The notes below the pieces were generated by a model, which had not been told where the DNA came from, searched no databases, and saw only the letters and a program-made list of their open reading frames with translations. A stretch of 64,000 nt of DNA from positions 618,001-682,000 of the forward strand of contig JAQFVV010012507.1 in the NCBI GenBank assembly GCA_028023455.1, given 5' to 3'. Each line of letters starts with the position of its first letter. Position 1 is the first letter of the stretch. Positions 23,473 through 36,919 of this stretch are shown here, piece after piece. The translations under genes were made by a program, and so were the position numbers. Source of the stretch: Epiperipatus broadwayi. Taxonomy: Eukaryota > Onychophora > Udeonychophora > Euonychophora > Peripatidae.

Positions 23473-25994
23473 GTATATTTATTTATATATAAAAATCCTA
23501 TTTTTTTTTAAATATTAAATAAATATCATTAAAATTATCACAATTTATGACAATTTATTTTCAAATAATTAGTTATCTAATATTTTATCATTACAAAACT
23601 GTGATTAAAGCAAATTGATATTTAATGAACTAATTAATATTTAAATGAGTCTTTATAATAAAAACATGAAATGTAAATAAAAAAATAGTAAAAAGTTGTC
23701 ATAAAAGTTTTTTTGTTTCATTAAAGATCTTTTAAAAATATTATAAATATATCATAATCTTCATCATCATCAGTATTTTTATAGTTCATTCACAATAGGT
23801 GCATGATAGTTCCATCAATTTTATATCTAAGTCTCTATGTTTTTATTAGATGTCAATCTATTCCTTTTTAATAATATGTATATATTTTAGGGTTTAAAGT
23901 TTTTTAATAATGTCAGATATCAGTTTTTATCACTCTTGCATTTTTCATTTCATTATTTTATGTCAATTCTGATAATTATTTGCCAATACATTGCTGCATG
24001 ATCTATGACTTCTGTATTACTGGTTTATTAATTAATCAAGACATATTTTTAAATATGTCTGAGTAGAAAAGATTTGTTAGTACCTTTTTCAGGCTATAAG
24101 CATTATGTAAAGCTATGTTATTTAAAACTAAAGAATTCTTTCCTGTTTCATTTTATAAATTAAGTTTTATCTATATTAATAATTAAACCAAGATATTAAG
24201 AATTGTTACAATCATAAAATTCATTGCTATTAATATTCATTTTATTAAATAAAATACCCTAAATATTTAAAATTATTTTAGTATTTATTTGAGGCTATTT
24301 TGTTATTTGTTTCTGATGGCTCTTTTATAATATTTTTCTGAAGCTTTTTTATATATTATTTTCTGAAAATAATCCTATTATGTTAAAAAACAATGAAAAA
24401 AAGTAAAACATTTAAAATCTCATTCCAGAACAAAGGCTTGGTTATCATTCTCTTAATAGAGAAAGGGTGTGTGTGGAAAGGGGGCATTTCTTACTGGTCT
24501 TTCCAATTTCTAAGTGCTGTGTTTTGAATATTTTTATTTTCTCATCTTATTCTTTAGCTAAGATGAGTTAAATGTTCTTTTAAAAACTAAAACTGATCGA
24601 CAACTAAATGGACTGTGGGATGATTATTAATGACAAATTTCAAATTTGATTCATTTCAAAGTTTTAATCAGATAAGATTTGTACTTAAGCCATAAGCATC
24701 ACAGCCAAAATAGGTACCATGATAGCTTTATCTAATGATTTTAAGTATTTTATTTTGATTTTAGTCCTTTTCAATTCATATTCATAAAATACTTCTACAA
24801 AATTGTTTTTAAAACTTTCTGTTGTATTTTGATAAATGTTCTTACAAATTAAAACACCATGAGATTATTTCAAAATGTTCTAAAGCTACAATTGAATTAT
24901 GACTGTTTACAAAATCATGCGCATTTTAAAAATTCACTGCTTATTTGCAAATCATACTTATCTATATATACTGTATGGTTAAAAGTAAAAACTCAGCTAT
25001 CTCATCTCCATATGCTTGAACTTCTTATGAATTATCAGAATATTAACCTATACAATTCTTTTATAATATAGCATGTGTTTTTATTGAAGGAGGGGAGGCG
25101 GATAAAGAGAGCAGCTGAATTGAAATCAAATGATTTCATAATTTGTAATAAATACATAACTAATAGAAATCAGTTTAATATTATTTTCTAAAATCTTTTA
25201 ATTAATCATAATGATTGAACTAAATTGCGTAATTGCCATGAATAGTCATTAAAGGTTATTGATAAAATTAATACTATATAAATTCTTTTTTATTCTGACA
25301 TTGAAACATTCAGTTCGTTTTTAACTTTAACTAAATTGCTTTGATTTGTTCCAATCTCTATGTATTCATGCAATATTTTATATATTTGCTATTAATTCCG
25401 AAAGATAAATCTTTTCCTATGGATTAAGTGCTAGCACATAAAGATTTAAACAATGACAATAATCTAACATGATTGGTAAATCTATATTTTAAATATCTCA
25501 AATTAACTATCATTGATTAATTGAGTGTGCCATTTTAAATATTAGTATGTTCTTTTTAAAGGCTATAAATAACTTTCAAAACTCGATAATTTTAAATGAT
25601 TATGTTGTATTCTATTTGCTGCATAAATTCATTTCTCAAAAGCATATTTTCAGTTATTTATTCTTATAATTTATATTTTATTTTACAAATATTTCAACAA
25701 ACTCAACCTCTAAACATGTATCGCAAATAAATATGAAAATGTTTTTATACTGAAGATATTCAAGAAATAGTATACTTTGACTTTTATAAGTTCTTAACAC
25801 ATTATAATTTGGTAGGTATAAATCATAATAATTTAAAGTGAAAAACATTTTAATTGTAAATTAATTCAAAACTTGATTTAATTAATTAAAATAATGAAAT
25901 ATTTACCAGGCAGAAAATAGATATCTACTGATGAAGAAAACTTAATAATAAAGAAATTATCATAAATAAAATTGAGTACTATGAAATATTGTTA
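23473..25994. other. Non-coding AT-rich stretch
   Basis: No genes or elements recognised. The 70-codon frame at 24859-25071 shows no motif. Confidence 0.45.
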
Positions 25995-26580
25995 TCCATC
26001 TAACATTATTAAATTTTTATAGTTTAAATATTTTTGTCATAAATTTTAAATAATCAATTTTCTTAAAGCTGAGTATTCTGTAAGGATCCTAAGAAAAAAT
26101 TAAATACGGGAAAAAAATTAATAAGTTCATAGTATTTCAATGTAAAAAAAAAATTATTGAGGTTTTGCTATTTTGGTGCTAACACTATTTATTGGAAAGT
26201 TGTTGTTTTTTATCAATTTCACATTATTAAATTTTTATAATTTTAAATTGCATTTGAAATATTTTTTCTCAAGCTGAGTTAAAAAAGACATCTATTTTTT
26301 AAGCTTATAGCAATTTAAAAAACTATCCAGAGGCCAGGAATAAAAATAAAAGAAAAAATGAATGAGTTACAGTTGTTTGAAGCTAACATTATTTACACAA
26401 GATTTTTTTTATCAATTTATTGTTAAATTAATTTTAAATTAAATTTAAAATATATTTTTTTCATAAATATTCAATAATTATTTTTTTAAGAAAGTAATTA
26501 AGAAACTTTACTATTTATAAGTCTATAACAATTAAAAAAACTGCCCAGAAGCTCCTAGTTTTACTTTACAGTGATTTTTG
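25995..26580 (+). repeat. Degenerate tandem repeat, about 200-bp period, three copies
   Basis: Copies at about 25995-26210, 26211-26410 and 26411-26580 share an order of words: ATTATTAAATTTTTATA, then AAGCTGAGT-like, then a short TATAGCAATT..AAACT.(T/C)CCAGA segment in copies 2 and 3, and GCTAACA(C/T)TATTTA in copies 1 and 2. Units have drifted and contain indels. Confidence 0.5.
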
Positions 26581-28051
26581 TAAACATAATTATAAAAATA
26601 CATTCTTTCTTCATGAATTTTGTATAATTTGTGATCTTAAGCAATATATGTTTGGTTTTTCAAAAATAAAATTAAAATATTTATAAATCCTAAGATTTTA
26701 TGTTTTTATAAGGATGTGGTGGATTAGATTTAAACTTATTTCTGAAAGCAAATTGTACAATGATTTTTAAGTACTTGCTCAATTTTCTCAAGTTTTAAAT
26801 ATTTTAAAAATATACAGAACATATTTTAACTTTTTATAGGCAATTAACTTATAAGCATATATTATTATAAAGTCCACATATAACAAGTTATTAACATTAA
26901 TTTTACAAATATTTTAATATTTGTCCAAAAATTATTTTAAAAAAATCTAAATAATCTTAATTTTTGTGTATATAAATCATGATGTTAATACTTGGTCATT
27001 ACTAATTCTCTTTCTGTTTCATACTTATTAATACCCAATGGTAATTAGTGGTGTGACTTTAGAAAAAGAGTGAATATTAAATTATTTTACTATAACATAG
27101 TTTTTTATAATCAGATCCAGATTTTTTGCTGAAATAAAATACAAAAATTTTATAACAGCAGATTAAAGCATGACTAAAAGGGTTACTTTTAACTGTTCAG
27201 ATGGAAATGAATGTATCCGCTTACTTTGAGTTCTATAGTCAATTCAGAAAAGTTTTATTTGAGTTTGATTTTTTAGAACTTTATAAAGTCAGTCTGATTT
27301 AGTTTTGCTTTAATCCTTAAAACAATTAAAAGAGAATGATGATGTTATTTTGTGATAAATATTTTGAAGATGTGTGTTAAGTTTTATTAAATGTTTAGCA
27401 ATGATTTCGTTTTCATTAATACATTAAATCAGATACTATTCTTGAAAGTAGCTACTGACATGATCTTCACTGAAATACTTGAAACTATTAGCTAATAAAA
27501 TTAATATAAAAAAGGTTAAATATATGACTTTTAAAAAAATCATTCTCAAAGTAATAAATAATTACTGCAATACATTTGTCATAGCTTTTCCGATTAATCT
27601 CTAGAATCATAAATATAGCTGATATTGAGGACCAGGTTACAAATGATGCTTATAAATTCAGAATGTTTATTATATTTATAATAAAAAGTATTAAGTTGGA
27701 AGAAAACATTATCGGTATTTAAAAAAATAAACGAATAAAAAGTCTTATTAGAAAATTTCAATCATTCAGTAAACGTTTTCTGTCAAACACAACATTTCAA
27801 AAAAGAAAATAATAATAATGGTAAATTTCTTTCTTTAAGTTGAAATAGAAAATATATGAATTGCCATTATAGGTTAAAATTAAAAAGTTATGGAATTTCA
27901 AAAGTTATAAACTATTTTTATTACATATATGTGCAAATAAAATACTTTTTCTTTAGGGATGAAGAAAAAATGATCAATTGATGTTATACACATACAACAA
28001 TTGAATAAACGGCTACTTTTTAAAATACATAAATGACTTTATTTTTAATGA
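26581..28051. other. Non-coding AT-rich stretch
   Basis: Nothing recognised. Confidence 0.45.
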
Positions 28052-28072
28052 TATATATATATATATATATAT
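28052..28072. repeat. (TA)n microsatellite
   Basis: Short alternating TA run with no other signal around it. Confidence 0.9.
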
Positions 28073-28417
28073 TAAAGTTTGAGGTTAAAATACAACCCTT
28101 CTCGTTTGAACCAACTTTTTTTTCATCAACCTTGATATTCAATCAGATTCTAAAATAGCACTAGGTTTATAGTTTTAATTCTTGATATTAGTCTTCAAAT
28201 TCTTTAAATCATTAGTTCGTGAGTTTATCACTTTTAGTTACTAAACTAAACTATTGTAAGCTAAAGATATTTTTCATATGTAAATAGTTATTTGCTTAAA
28301 AAGCTTAAATTCTTTATTTACTTAGTTAATTTAAATAGTTATAAAATTATTGCACAATATTGATGGTTGTTCGTTTATATTTCTGTTAGTAAATTACTTC
28401 CAAAACAATTCTTTAAG

Positions 28418-28422
<5 letters not shown>
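28073..28422. other. Non-coding AT-rich stretch
   Basis: Nothing recognised. Confidence 0.45.

Positions 28423-28470
<48 letters not shown>
28423..28470. repeat. (TA)n microsatellite
   Basis: About 48 bases of alternating TA. The overlapping short frame of Tyr-Ile repeats is an artefact of the tract. Confidence 0.95.
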
Positions 28471-28475
<5 letters not shown>

Positions 28476-31400
28476 TGATTGATCTTGTTAGGAGATTCTT
28501 CTTTATTCACTTTTTAATTGATGTAATGGCCTTTTATATCTCATCTTCCTTATAATATATTGAAGCGGAAAATCTCTTACACACATTTTTGCTTCACTGT
28601 CTGGTGATTTAAAACCTTGAATCAAAGGTTTAAATCCAGCTATATATGTGTAAATCACTAGAGAGTGAAAGGACATACATATAAGTGTTTTAAAACTCTC
28701 CTTTTTTGTACTTTCATAAGTTAAATGTTTAAGTTTAAGAATATTTATTGATTTTAAGCTGGAAATATTTAAATTTCCATTCCCTTTAAATAATCATGTA
28801 TGTGTGTTCAAGATTGCAGAAAAATATTATTGATAAAAAATATATTTTTCGTTATTAAATATTGTGAATATTTATTTTATAGTTCATGTATTTTATTTTA
28901 TGATGCAATACAAAAGAAAGTTCTAGAGGGTAATTAAAATAACTCTGAAATTTATAAATAGAAGAATATTCTAGATTTAATTTAAAAAGGGTAATTAATA
29001 AATTAAAATCCCTTAGCAAATATAATGTTAATGGAAATTATATCTTTTGAATCTATTTCCATTCTCGAAATAGATTAAAACAATATTCTCTAGAACTTGT
29101 TGCATTTTCATTGAAAATAAAAAATAGGTGCATTCAGGCCACTTAATGAACATTTGGACCTCATCAAGCGGAAAGAGAGAATATTCAAGAAAGTCTTGCT
29201 TAATATATAAATAAAGCAGAAATTTTAGGCTAAGCTCTTAGTGCACCATTTTAATCAGTGTTGCATAACGGATCCACATCAATCAAAATTTTGAAATATG
29301 AATCCGGAGTAGAGGGACTAAATTTGCTTCCCCTTTCTTTTCCAAAAATCATTTCCATACTGCTATGCTAAAATGCCATCTCCACTTATGGACCACCTAA
29401 ATTAAATGCTGAACTAACTATCTCAACATGCCAGCCATTATTTTTTCAAATTTTGCATTGACCACCATGCTTTCCTCTTTTTATAATCTTATGAGTACCA
29501 ATCCATATGGACATCAAGACAGCAAGTAATGGAATGTAAATCCTAATCATGCCGCTAATATAAACTTTTTTACAACTTTCATTTTAAAATCTAAAATATT
29601 TGTAATGTAATTCTCTCCTTATTTAAACATGGCATTGTAATGATAGTGTTAACAATTCTATAAAGTAATGACTTTCTCTTTCTTTTGTAAAAATCTAATG
29701 CACGAATCTATAATTTTATTTTTTTAATGCATTTCCTTAATGGGTTTCACAATTTCTATGTTTAATATTTTATATGTGGCAAACTTTTAATTTCAATATT
29801 ATAAATTTTGTATGATTTAATTTAATATGCTAATAGTTCAATCTAGCAAAGCCATCCTCAATTATCTTACTAGATATCCTTGATATTATGATATGTTAAA
29901 TCATAAATGTAAGCTAAAGTTTGCTCGATTGAATAAGATTTTTAAGTTATTCTATTTGCTTAGTGGCAGATTATCCCCTGCTATATTCGATATATCAGTT
30001 TATTACCACATTCTACTATTGATTTTATTCTTATATTTTATTTTAAAGTAAACTTAATGACCTTACCTTTGCTGTTTTTTTTATTATAAGGTCAATCAGT
30101 TGCCCATCATGCCATCTAGCATGATAATTATTTTATGGTATTAATTACTAGTTAGCATAGTAATATTTGTTTAATGAAGGGAACAATATTCCTTCTTTTA
30201 TGTTTTGATATTCTAACTAACATTAAAGGTCATTTGCATACCTTTTGAGAGGGATCATATTATATCATATCATTATGCTAGATTCTAATATATTACAAGG
30301 ACCTTAATTCACATATCAGTGTCACTAAGAACCTGATTTATTTTCTTATTATTAGCATTGCTTGGCTTAGATAATGTTACAAAATTTCCTCATTTTGCTT
30401 TGTCAAACTTAAAACCCGGAGGACCAAAATTATTTTACTTATGGCATAACCTTGAATGGGGTTTGAAAACACTGACTTCAGGATACTATCAGGTTATTGT
30501 TTAGGCTCTACATGGGTTGACACCAGAAAAAACGGACCATGCATTCCTACAATACCATTTTTTTCAAATGCTGACCTGTCATATATACAGGCACATTTTC
30601 TATACTTATGTAATTGATAAAGCATTCATCCTAAAATGAAATCAACCTTTTTTTAGCATTATCATTTAATCAGTACCACAATTCTTGTTTAATATTCTTA
30701 TATTTGCCCATTTTAAATCTGTAAAACCTAATGCCTTGATTTCTAAATCTGTCTCATATTTTCAATTTATATTATAAGTTAGGGAATGTCATTTTAAAGC
30801 TTCTTTAAGCTACCCATCCTCTCATTGAAACAATGTTCAAATATGCTAACAAACAATGTTAAATAAATCCTTTCCAGTCAGAAAAGAATAGAATAAAATG
30901 CAAATAACTTTTCTGTCTGAACATTTTAAGGTCAAATGACAGTTTAATTAAATAATGTAAATTATAAAATATTTTTGTGTGTGGTTCAAATGAACCATTC
31001 TAAATTGATGTAACTTATATCCCATTTATTTGTTTTAAGGCCATTTATTTTTTCATAAAATAATCATAGCATCCAATTTATAATATGGTAAAATTGGTAT
31101 CTACTGTTAGCATATTAACCCACATCATTTGACTATCAGTACATTTTTTAATCATCGTATTCAATTGTGGATTTGTGTATTATTTAATCATTAACTTATG
31201 TGCTATTATTATGTAATTCCTTCAATACGCAAATCAGCATTCATAATCAGGTGAAACCCAAAATTCTATTAGTGTTATATGTAAATAGATTTGTGAGTGT
31301 TCATCAAATTAAATAACTTTGTTTATTCATTGTCTCCTAAATAATATTAATAAATTATTAACCGTATAATTAGTACTTAAGTCTGCTTTGCCTCATGTTT

Positions 31401-34400
31401 TATTCATACACATCGTTAATTGGATTGTGTTATTTATATCTCATATCCACTGACTTTAGGCCAACTTAGATTTATTAATGAATTTTGATGAAAAGTCTAA
31501 TTATAATCTTAAGTTATTTCATTTTGTTGGGGGCATGGGTTCGAAGCCTAGTAGTAGTATTATTATTTCCTGTAGATCTCTTGTTTCTCTGCTGTTGCTC
31601 TGGGACAGGAATGAATAAAATTTCATTTGTTATCATCAGAAATGTTGTTCATAATGTTATTGATCTGAAAAATAGGCAATAGGGCAGAGTTCATGATTGT
31701 TTCTGACTTATGTATCTTGCACATGATTGGACTCAAAGTACTTTTGCTTAGATGCTAGCTCTTGTTAGATGAATATACAATTCTTACGGGTACAATATGA
31801 ATCAAAGTCTACATTATAGTACTAATATAAATATTTTGGCATGTTTGTTACAGTGTTTCATAAATGTTTCTATTGGAAGCAAAAATAAAAGCCGATATGA
31901 TCAGTTTAATAAAATTATGAAATATTCTATCATTTTATTAACAATAAATTGAGGTGTTGCCTTGATTTCTTTTTGCATTCTAAGTTAAATAAAAAGATTC
32001 TTTAAATTTTATTATTTTTAATCAAACCATTCATAAACAATGGCTTTAAAATGAATCACTATTATTAAATATCTTCAAAAAATTTAGCACACAATATAAA
32101 TTTTCCTCTGGTAAATATTAATAAAAATGTATTGTAGAATTGAAAAACAATTACAAATCGAATGTTTTGTTAATAAATTTGATTATAAATTTGTGGTGTT
32201 TCTTTTTTTAAAAAAACCTGTAAATTATAAACATTTTTGAGAAAAATTCTAAATGAAAATGGAAATGGAAGCCTTCACATTTTGATATCAACCAGTCATT
32301 CATTTATGGTATTGGTATATCAATTGATTTTTACTCTTTTTTTAAACTAATATCACTCTAAAATCAATGTCTATATTTAACTAATCAATTGTTTGCTACG
32401 TCATTGTGTTTCAAAATGTGTTCCATCCTATGCACTCTTTTTGTCCCAGTTGATTAACAGAAACTAATATTTTATCCATCCAGTTATCTACTTCCATTCT
32501 CCAATCTTATCTCAGTGACCTCTAATCTCATGATACTGATAAATAAAATGATCCAGATCTCAAACTATTCAAAGTCACTGATCAAAGGTATGACTTCATT
32601 TCTTCTTTTCCATAACATGAAAATTAGATATTCTGATATCAATCATGTTGCTTTTCACAAAACAAAAAGTGTTTTGCCTTACCAATATTTCTATATATCT
32701 TATATTAATAATGCATGGTTTATGATCAATTAAACAAGATATTTGATAGGATTGTTTTAACATTTTCATTTTTTTAATTTAATAAAAACTATATAATGCC
32801 TTCATGATATCATCATTGTTTTTCTTTTCTATATTAATATCCATAGCAAACTGAAGTAATAACTTTATTTTATCTCTCATTAATGCTAGTGTTTGTCACA
32901 TGTAAAGGCTATCCCATATTTGAGTGGCATGTGATTTATAGAATCAATGAAAATGTCAAATATGCAAGGAGATAATAGACAGCATTATTCCCTCAATCTT
33001 TTGATGTATATTTCTTTAGATAAATCATATTTTATTTTGATTATAGCATGTCCCCATATTAAGATCAAATATGATCCTTATTGCATATCAAGACATGTAA
33101 TCACAAGCTTTTTAATAGTATAAAAAGCAAACATATAAAAATCTAATGAAGATTATCAATCTTTCTCCCAAATGCCATGCCATCTTGATGGCATGTCTAA
33201 TGACTATTCTTCTTCTAAATCTAAATTTTGTTCTAACCAAAAATAATTGCTCAAAATAATGATATAGTCTCTTGTGTTCTTTGTGAAGCAAAATATTAGA
33301 ATGTTAGAGGTCAGACTCATTCTTATATATTATTTGTTAAATTATGTTTCAAGCTATTTTCAGTGATATTCTCCATAAATATAAATGTGAGTAATGACAT
33401 CGCATATCTAATATTGCTCTAAAGCACTATTCAGTTTTCTTATTTCCAAAGACCCTTCACAAGTACTACATACGTTAATACATTTAGGTAAGATTAATAT
33501 TGTTTTATCAAATTCAAACTTGTGTAAAATCAATATCACCACTTAAATTATTATGGTATTTTCAATTATAAAAAACAAGTTATTTATATAGTTTTTTTTT
33601 TTGCTTAACTCTTCCAGCATAAACTTTAACATATATTACTCTGGTCATGAACTTATATACCATTTTTATTTTTATTTAATATTTTCTTTTTCATTTTTGT
33701 TAAATTAAAAGTAAATTTATTTGAGTATCTTATTTTAGGCATCTCACCTGCATAACTTAATTATCTTGCAATCTCTCTTACTTAATTCCTAAGTTGTTTA
33801 TACCTAACTTTATTTATTTCAATGTTTGAAAAAATTACCATTTTATATATTTTTTCATTTTTATCAGAATTTATTCTATGTAATTTCTCTATTTTTAGAT
33901 ATTTTCATTCAATCCCCACATAATTACTTTTTATACAGTTTTTATGTATGTAATTCTTGAGATAATTATACTTGCTTTACCTATTTCAATGCTTGGATTT
34001 TTTTACCATTCTATATTCATTAATTTCCATCAGATTTTTTTTCCATAAGCCATATTTTTCTATTATTTCTCTTTTTTGTCTAAAAGTCATTATCAGTCTT
34101 TAATGATATCATTTTCAAAAATTCTTATTGAAAGTAAATAATCATTGTAGATTAAACAGATCTCACTTAATACCTGCTTACTGTATTCTCAAACTCTGTT
34201 AAATCATTTGGAAATATAATTCATGCTAACATTCTTTTGAAATTAATGTCTCCTACATGAAAATCAATTAATTACAATTACTGGTTTCAATATCTTTGAT
34301 GATCTAGAACATAATAACTTTACCAATGTGCTACATTGGATAACTTTTTCAAATATTTCTCCATTTTCATGGTGCCTCTAACTATTAGTGATGTCCCAAT

Positions 34401-34616
34401 TTTTTTCACTAAACTCATTACACATAGACCATGGTCTTTTTTATTTAATGAGCTATAACTTTGTATAAGAAACCTCTCTTGATCTGCTTTATTTGAATCT
34501 ATTTAGAATTACTTTTACTTACTTCTTTCTGTTAAACGATTACCGAAAATTCTATCATCACTAATGTAAGCATATAAACTTTTATCACCCCCAAACTTAC
34601 TAATGTTGCCATAAAT

Positions 34617-34618
<2 letters not shown>
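28471..34618. other. Six kilobases without a recognised gene
   Basis: Mostly AT-rich DNA with no coding frame. Two small hairpins are visible: AATCTATTTC...GAAATAGATT near 29050-29075, and CATGCCATC-TT-GATGGCATG at 33176-33195. The part from about 29100 to 31300 has slightly more G and C and may be very old repeat DNA. Frames at 31485-31682 and 32515-32733 show no family signature. Confidence 0.45.
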
Positions 34619-34657
<39 letters not shown>

Positions 34658-34816
34658 CATAAATCACCCCACATGGTTAAGAAATCCATTACTGCCCTCT
34701 GTGAATTAATATATAAAATACATTAGAGTTCATATTTCAAAATAGCCAGGTCAAAATGATGCCTATATAGCCAGGTCAAAATTATATATATATATATACA
34801 CACACTACAAATTGAT

Positions 34817-34871
<55 letters not shown>

Positions 34872-34873
34872 CC
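34619..34873. repeat. (TA)n tracts with two short direct duplications
   Basis: TA runs occur at 34619-34654, about 34780-34796 and 34820-34866. AGCCAGGTCAAAAT occurs twice (34745 and 34766), and CACTACAAATTGATGT occurs before and after the last TA tract (34803 and 34873). The second pair duplicates the terminus of the adjacent PLE. Confidence 0.75.
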
Positions 34874-35106
34874 ACTACAAATTGATGTCTGTATTTCTTC
34901 AAAATAATATATGTAAACTTATAAATAAATATTAGAATATATAGTAATTAAAATGTGTTAAAAAGAACAGACAATATAAACATCACTTAGGAGTGCTTTC
35001 AACTATCTTTGTAGTCTTTGTCAACTAATACTTTGAAAGGTCAACTGTCCCATAATTCCATGATCTTAACATTTTCTGCCTGCATACTGATTAAGTCTTG
35101 CTTGTA
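34874..35106 (-). mobile_element. Penelope-like element B, 3' end (minus strand), part 1
   Basis: Reading on the minus strand it matches other PLE ends from CAAGCAAGACTTAATCA, through AAGATCATGGAATTATGGGA, to TTTGAAGAAATACAGACATC at the terminus. Its upstream continuation is found at 36808-36919, after a 1.7-kb insertion with TA at both junctions. Confidence 0.85.
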
Positions 35107-35949
35107 CACCTGGGTCTCATTTTATGTAGTAGATAGATTCCTCAGAAAATGTGCACAAAAGAAATCACACAAAAATAGACTTAACTTACCTTGAAAAATG
35201 GGGGATAGGTTATTGTAATTTTTGAAAATCGCATAAAAGCAAAGCAACAATGTAAAATTACTTTAAAATTTGTATAAAAAAAATATGAAAATAAAATATG
35301 ACTAATAAAAAATTTCAAATTTGAAAAAAAATTATACAAGACAAACTTTTTTTCTACTTTTTTTATTAACTACAGTATTTAATTTTATTCAAAACAAGAT
35401 ATTTTTATGCATAATTTACATTTTTTATACATGTATGGTATTTTAATTATTATCACTATTTGAAACATCAGATTCATCATGATGTGATGTGATGTGATGT
35501 ACTATAGCTTCTCCTTAAACGAAGTCAAGAGGAAATACAACTAAAACATTTTCCAATCGCTGTTGAACCTTCCCATATTGCTAAGCGATCTAAAATTGAA
35601 ATTTTTGTTTCCAAAGAAATTCATTTCTTTGGGTGTATTTTCCTTTCCATTAGGGTAAACTAAAAGTTTAAAATAAAAATAAGAACTTAGACTTACGATA
35701 ATAAAAATACACTGACTCACCACTGTTGGGCAAAATTTAATTAAAACTAGCAATTAAAAATTAAATACTTATTTTGGTCCTTAATTTTTTTAATTTTCAA
35801 TTCTGTTTAAAAATCAAATTTCATCATTTTATATCACATTGATTTCAGATCACATTACATAATTTTTAAATTGTTAATTATAATTAAAAATCAGATTTTA
35901 ATTGTCAAATTTAATTGCGCCCACCGTTATAACCCATCTTTTATTGCCT

Positions 35950-36097
35950 TCAAATATCAGCCTTCAAGCTAATTTTGCATGTGCTTTGTGAGTGTTAATA
36001 ATAAATGAATACTTTCCCCTCCAATACAAGATATAGTATTCATTTATTATTAACACTCGCAAAGTGTGTGTACAAAGCTTGAAAGGCTGATATTTGA
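35950..36097. repeat. Inverted repeat related to the 4819-5201 element
   Basis: Arms at 35950-36012 and 36036-36097 begin and end TCAAATATCAGCCTT / AGGCTGATATTTGA and meet around the ATTCATTTATTATT word also central to 4819-5201. The tail GCTATATAAAATAAATGCTT follows at about 36118. A half copy with the same tail lies at about 36431-36542. Confidence 0.75.
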
Positions 36098-36576
36098 ATG
36101 TAATGCAATTGTAAACATGCGCTATATAAAATAAATGCTTATTAACCCATCTTTCAAAAATAAATGTGCAGACACTAAATGATTAATTGATTATGTACTC
36201 TTTTTTAAAAAATCAAAAATAGAACATGATTTAAAATGCAAAAACAACAATATACATAGTGTAGGCATCTATAACGTTTGAATAGATTTACATTATAATC
36301 TTGTAAAATTTAATCTGTGTATATATAATTGGGAAATTCTGATTTTAAATGAATTGTGAACTTGTTTATTGCATAAAATCTATTACAGTACTATTTTCTT
36401 AAAGACTTTATCTTGGGTTTGAAAAAGTGGGAGTATTCATTTATATTGTGACATCTGCAAAAAGCATGTGTATCAGCTTATTGGCTTATTAATATTATAG
36501 ATTATAAAAAACATCATGCTATATAAAAAATAAATGTCTTGTTTACAGTACTATTGTAATGCGCTGAAAATATTGA

Positions 36577-36700
36577 AATTATTAGATGGAAGTTGAACTC
36601 CGATAATGTGCTATTACTTTAAATATGATGTGAGTGCATGAAATTTATAATATTTAAAGTAATAGTGCATTATTGGAGCTTGATTTCTGATCTAATAATT
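36577..36700. repeat. Inverted repeat with 49-bp arms
   Basis: The left arm, starting ATTATTAGATGGAAGTTGAA, and the right arm, ending TGATTTCTGATCTAATAAT, are imperfect reverse complements. The shared core is TATTACTTTAAATAT / ATATTTAAAGTAATA, and the loop is about 24 bases. It lies near the right end of the pogo-like element. Confidence 0.7.
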
Positions 36701-36807
36701 TTTTTCATGTAAAAGAAAACTGCATACAAAGATATTAAGAAGAAACATGAATCACATAACTTGAAAATCGCATTTAATAAATCCGCATAAAACAAGGCCC
36801 AGGTGTA

Positions 36808-36919
36808 TTTATATATTAACATAGCTTTCTTGATTTTTCTTTTATTATTATTTCTTTCAGTTTGCAATATGTTTATATTATTATAATTTAAATCAAAACC
36901 ATATATACATGTTTTATTA
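36808..36919 (-). mobile_element. Penelope-like element B, minus-strand part 2
   Basis: The minus strand encodes the C-terminal endonuclease tail (NNNKRKIKKAMLIYKYT, compare NNNKRKIKEAMLIYKYK in the copy at 45.9 kb). It breaks at about 36919, where PLE sequence on the opposite strand begins, so two PLE pieces meet head to head. Confidence 0.85.

Larger units (their letters stand above)
35107..36805. mobile_element. Non-autonomous DNA transposon, pogo/Tigger-like (Tc1/mariner type)
   Basis: Terminal inverted repeats CACCTGGGTCTCATTTTATG (35107) and CACCTGGGCCTTGTTTTATG (read inward from 36805) match at 17 of 20 bases. Both ends are flanked by TA (35105-35106 and 36806-36807); the interrupted PLE reads CTTGTATTT at this point, so one TA was duplicated on insertion. 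TA duplication is the mark of Tc1/mariner elements. Ends with a TTTTATG(C)GGAT-like continuation recall Tigger elements (general knowledge). No transposase frame was found: the interior holds two other inverted repeats and AT-rich filler. A fragment of its interior (35480-35530) recurs in reverse at 45105-45150. Confidence 0.75.

Noticed and set aside
25921-25945. CTGATGAAGAAAAC as a hammerhead core
   Set aside because: There is no room for stem II between the two boxes.
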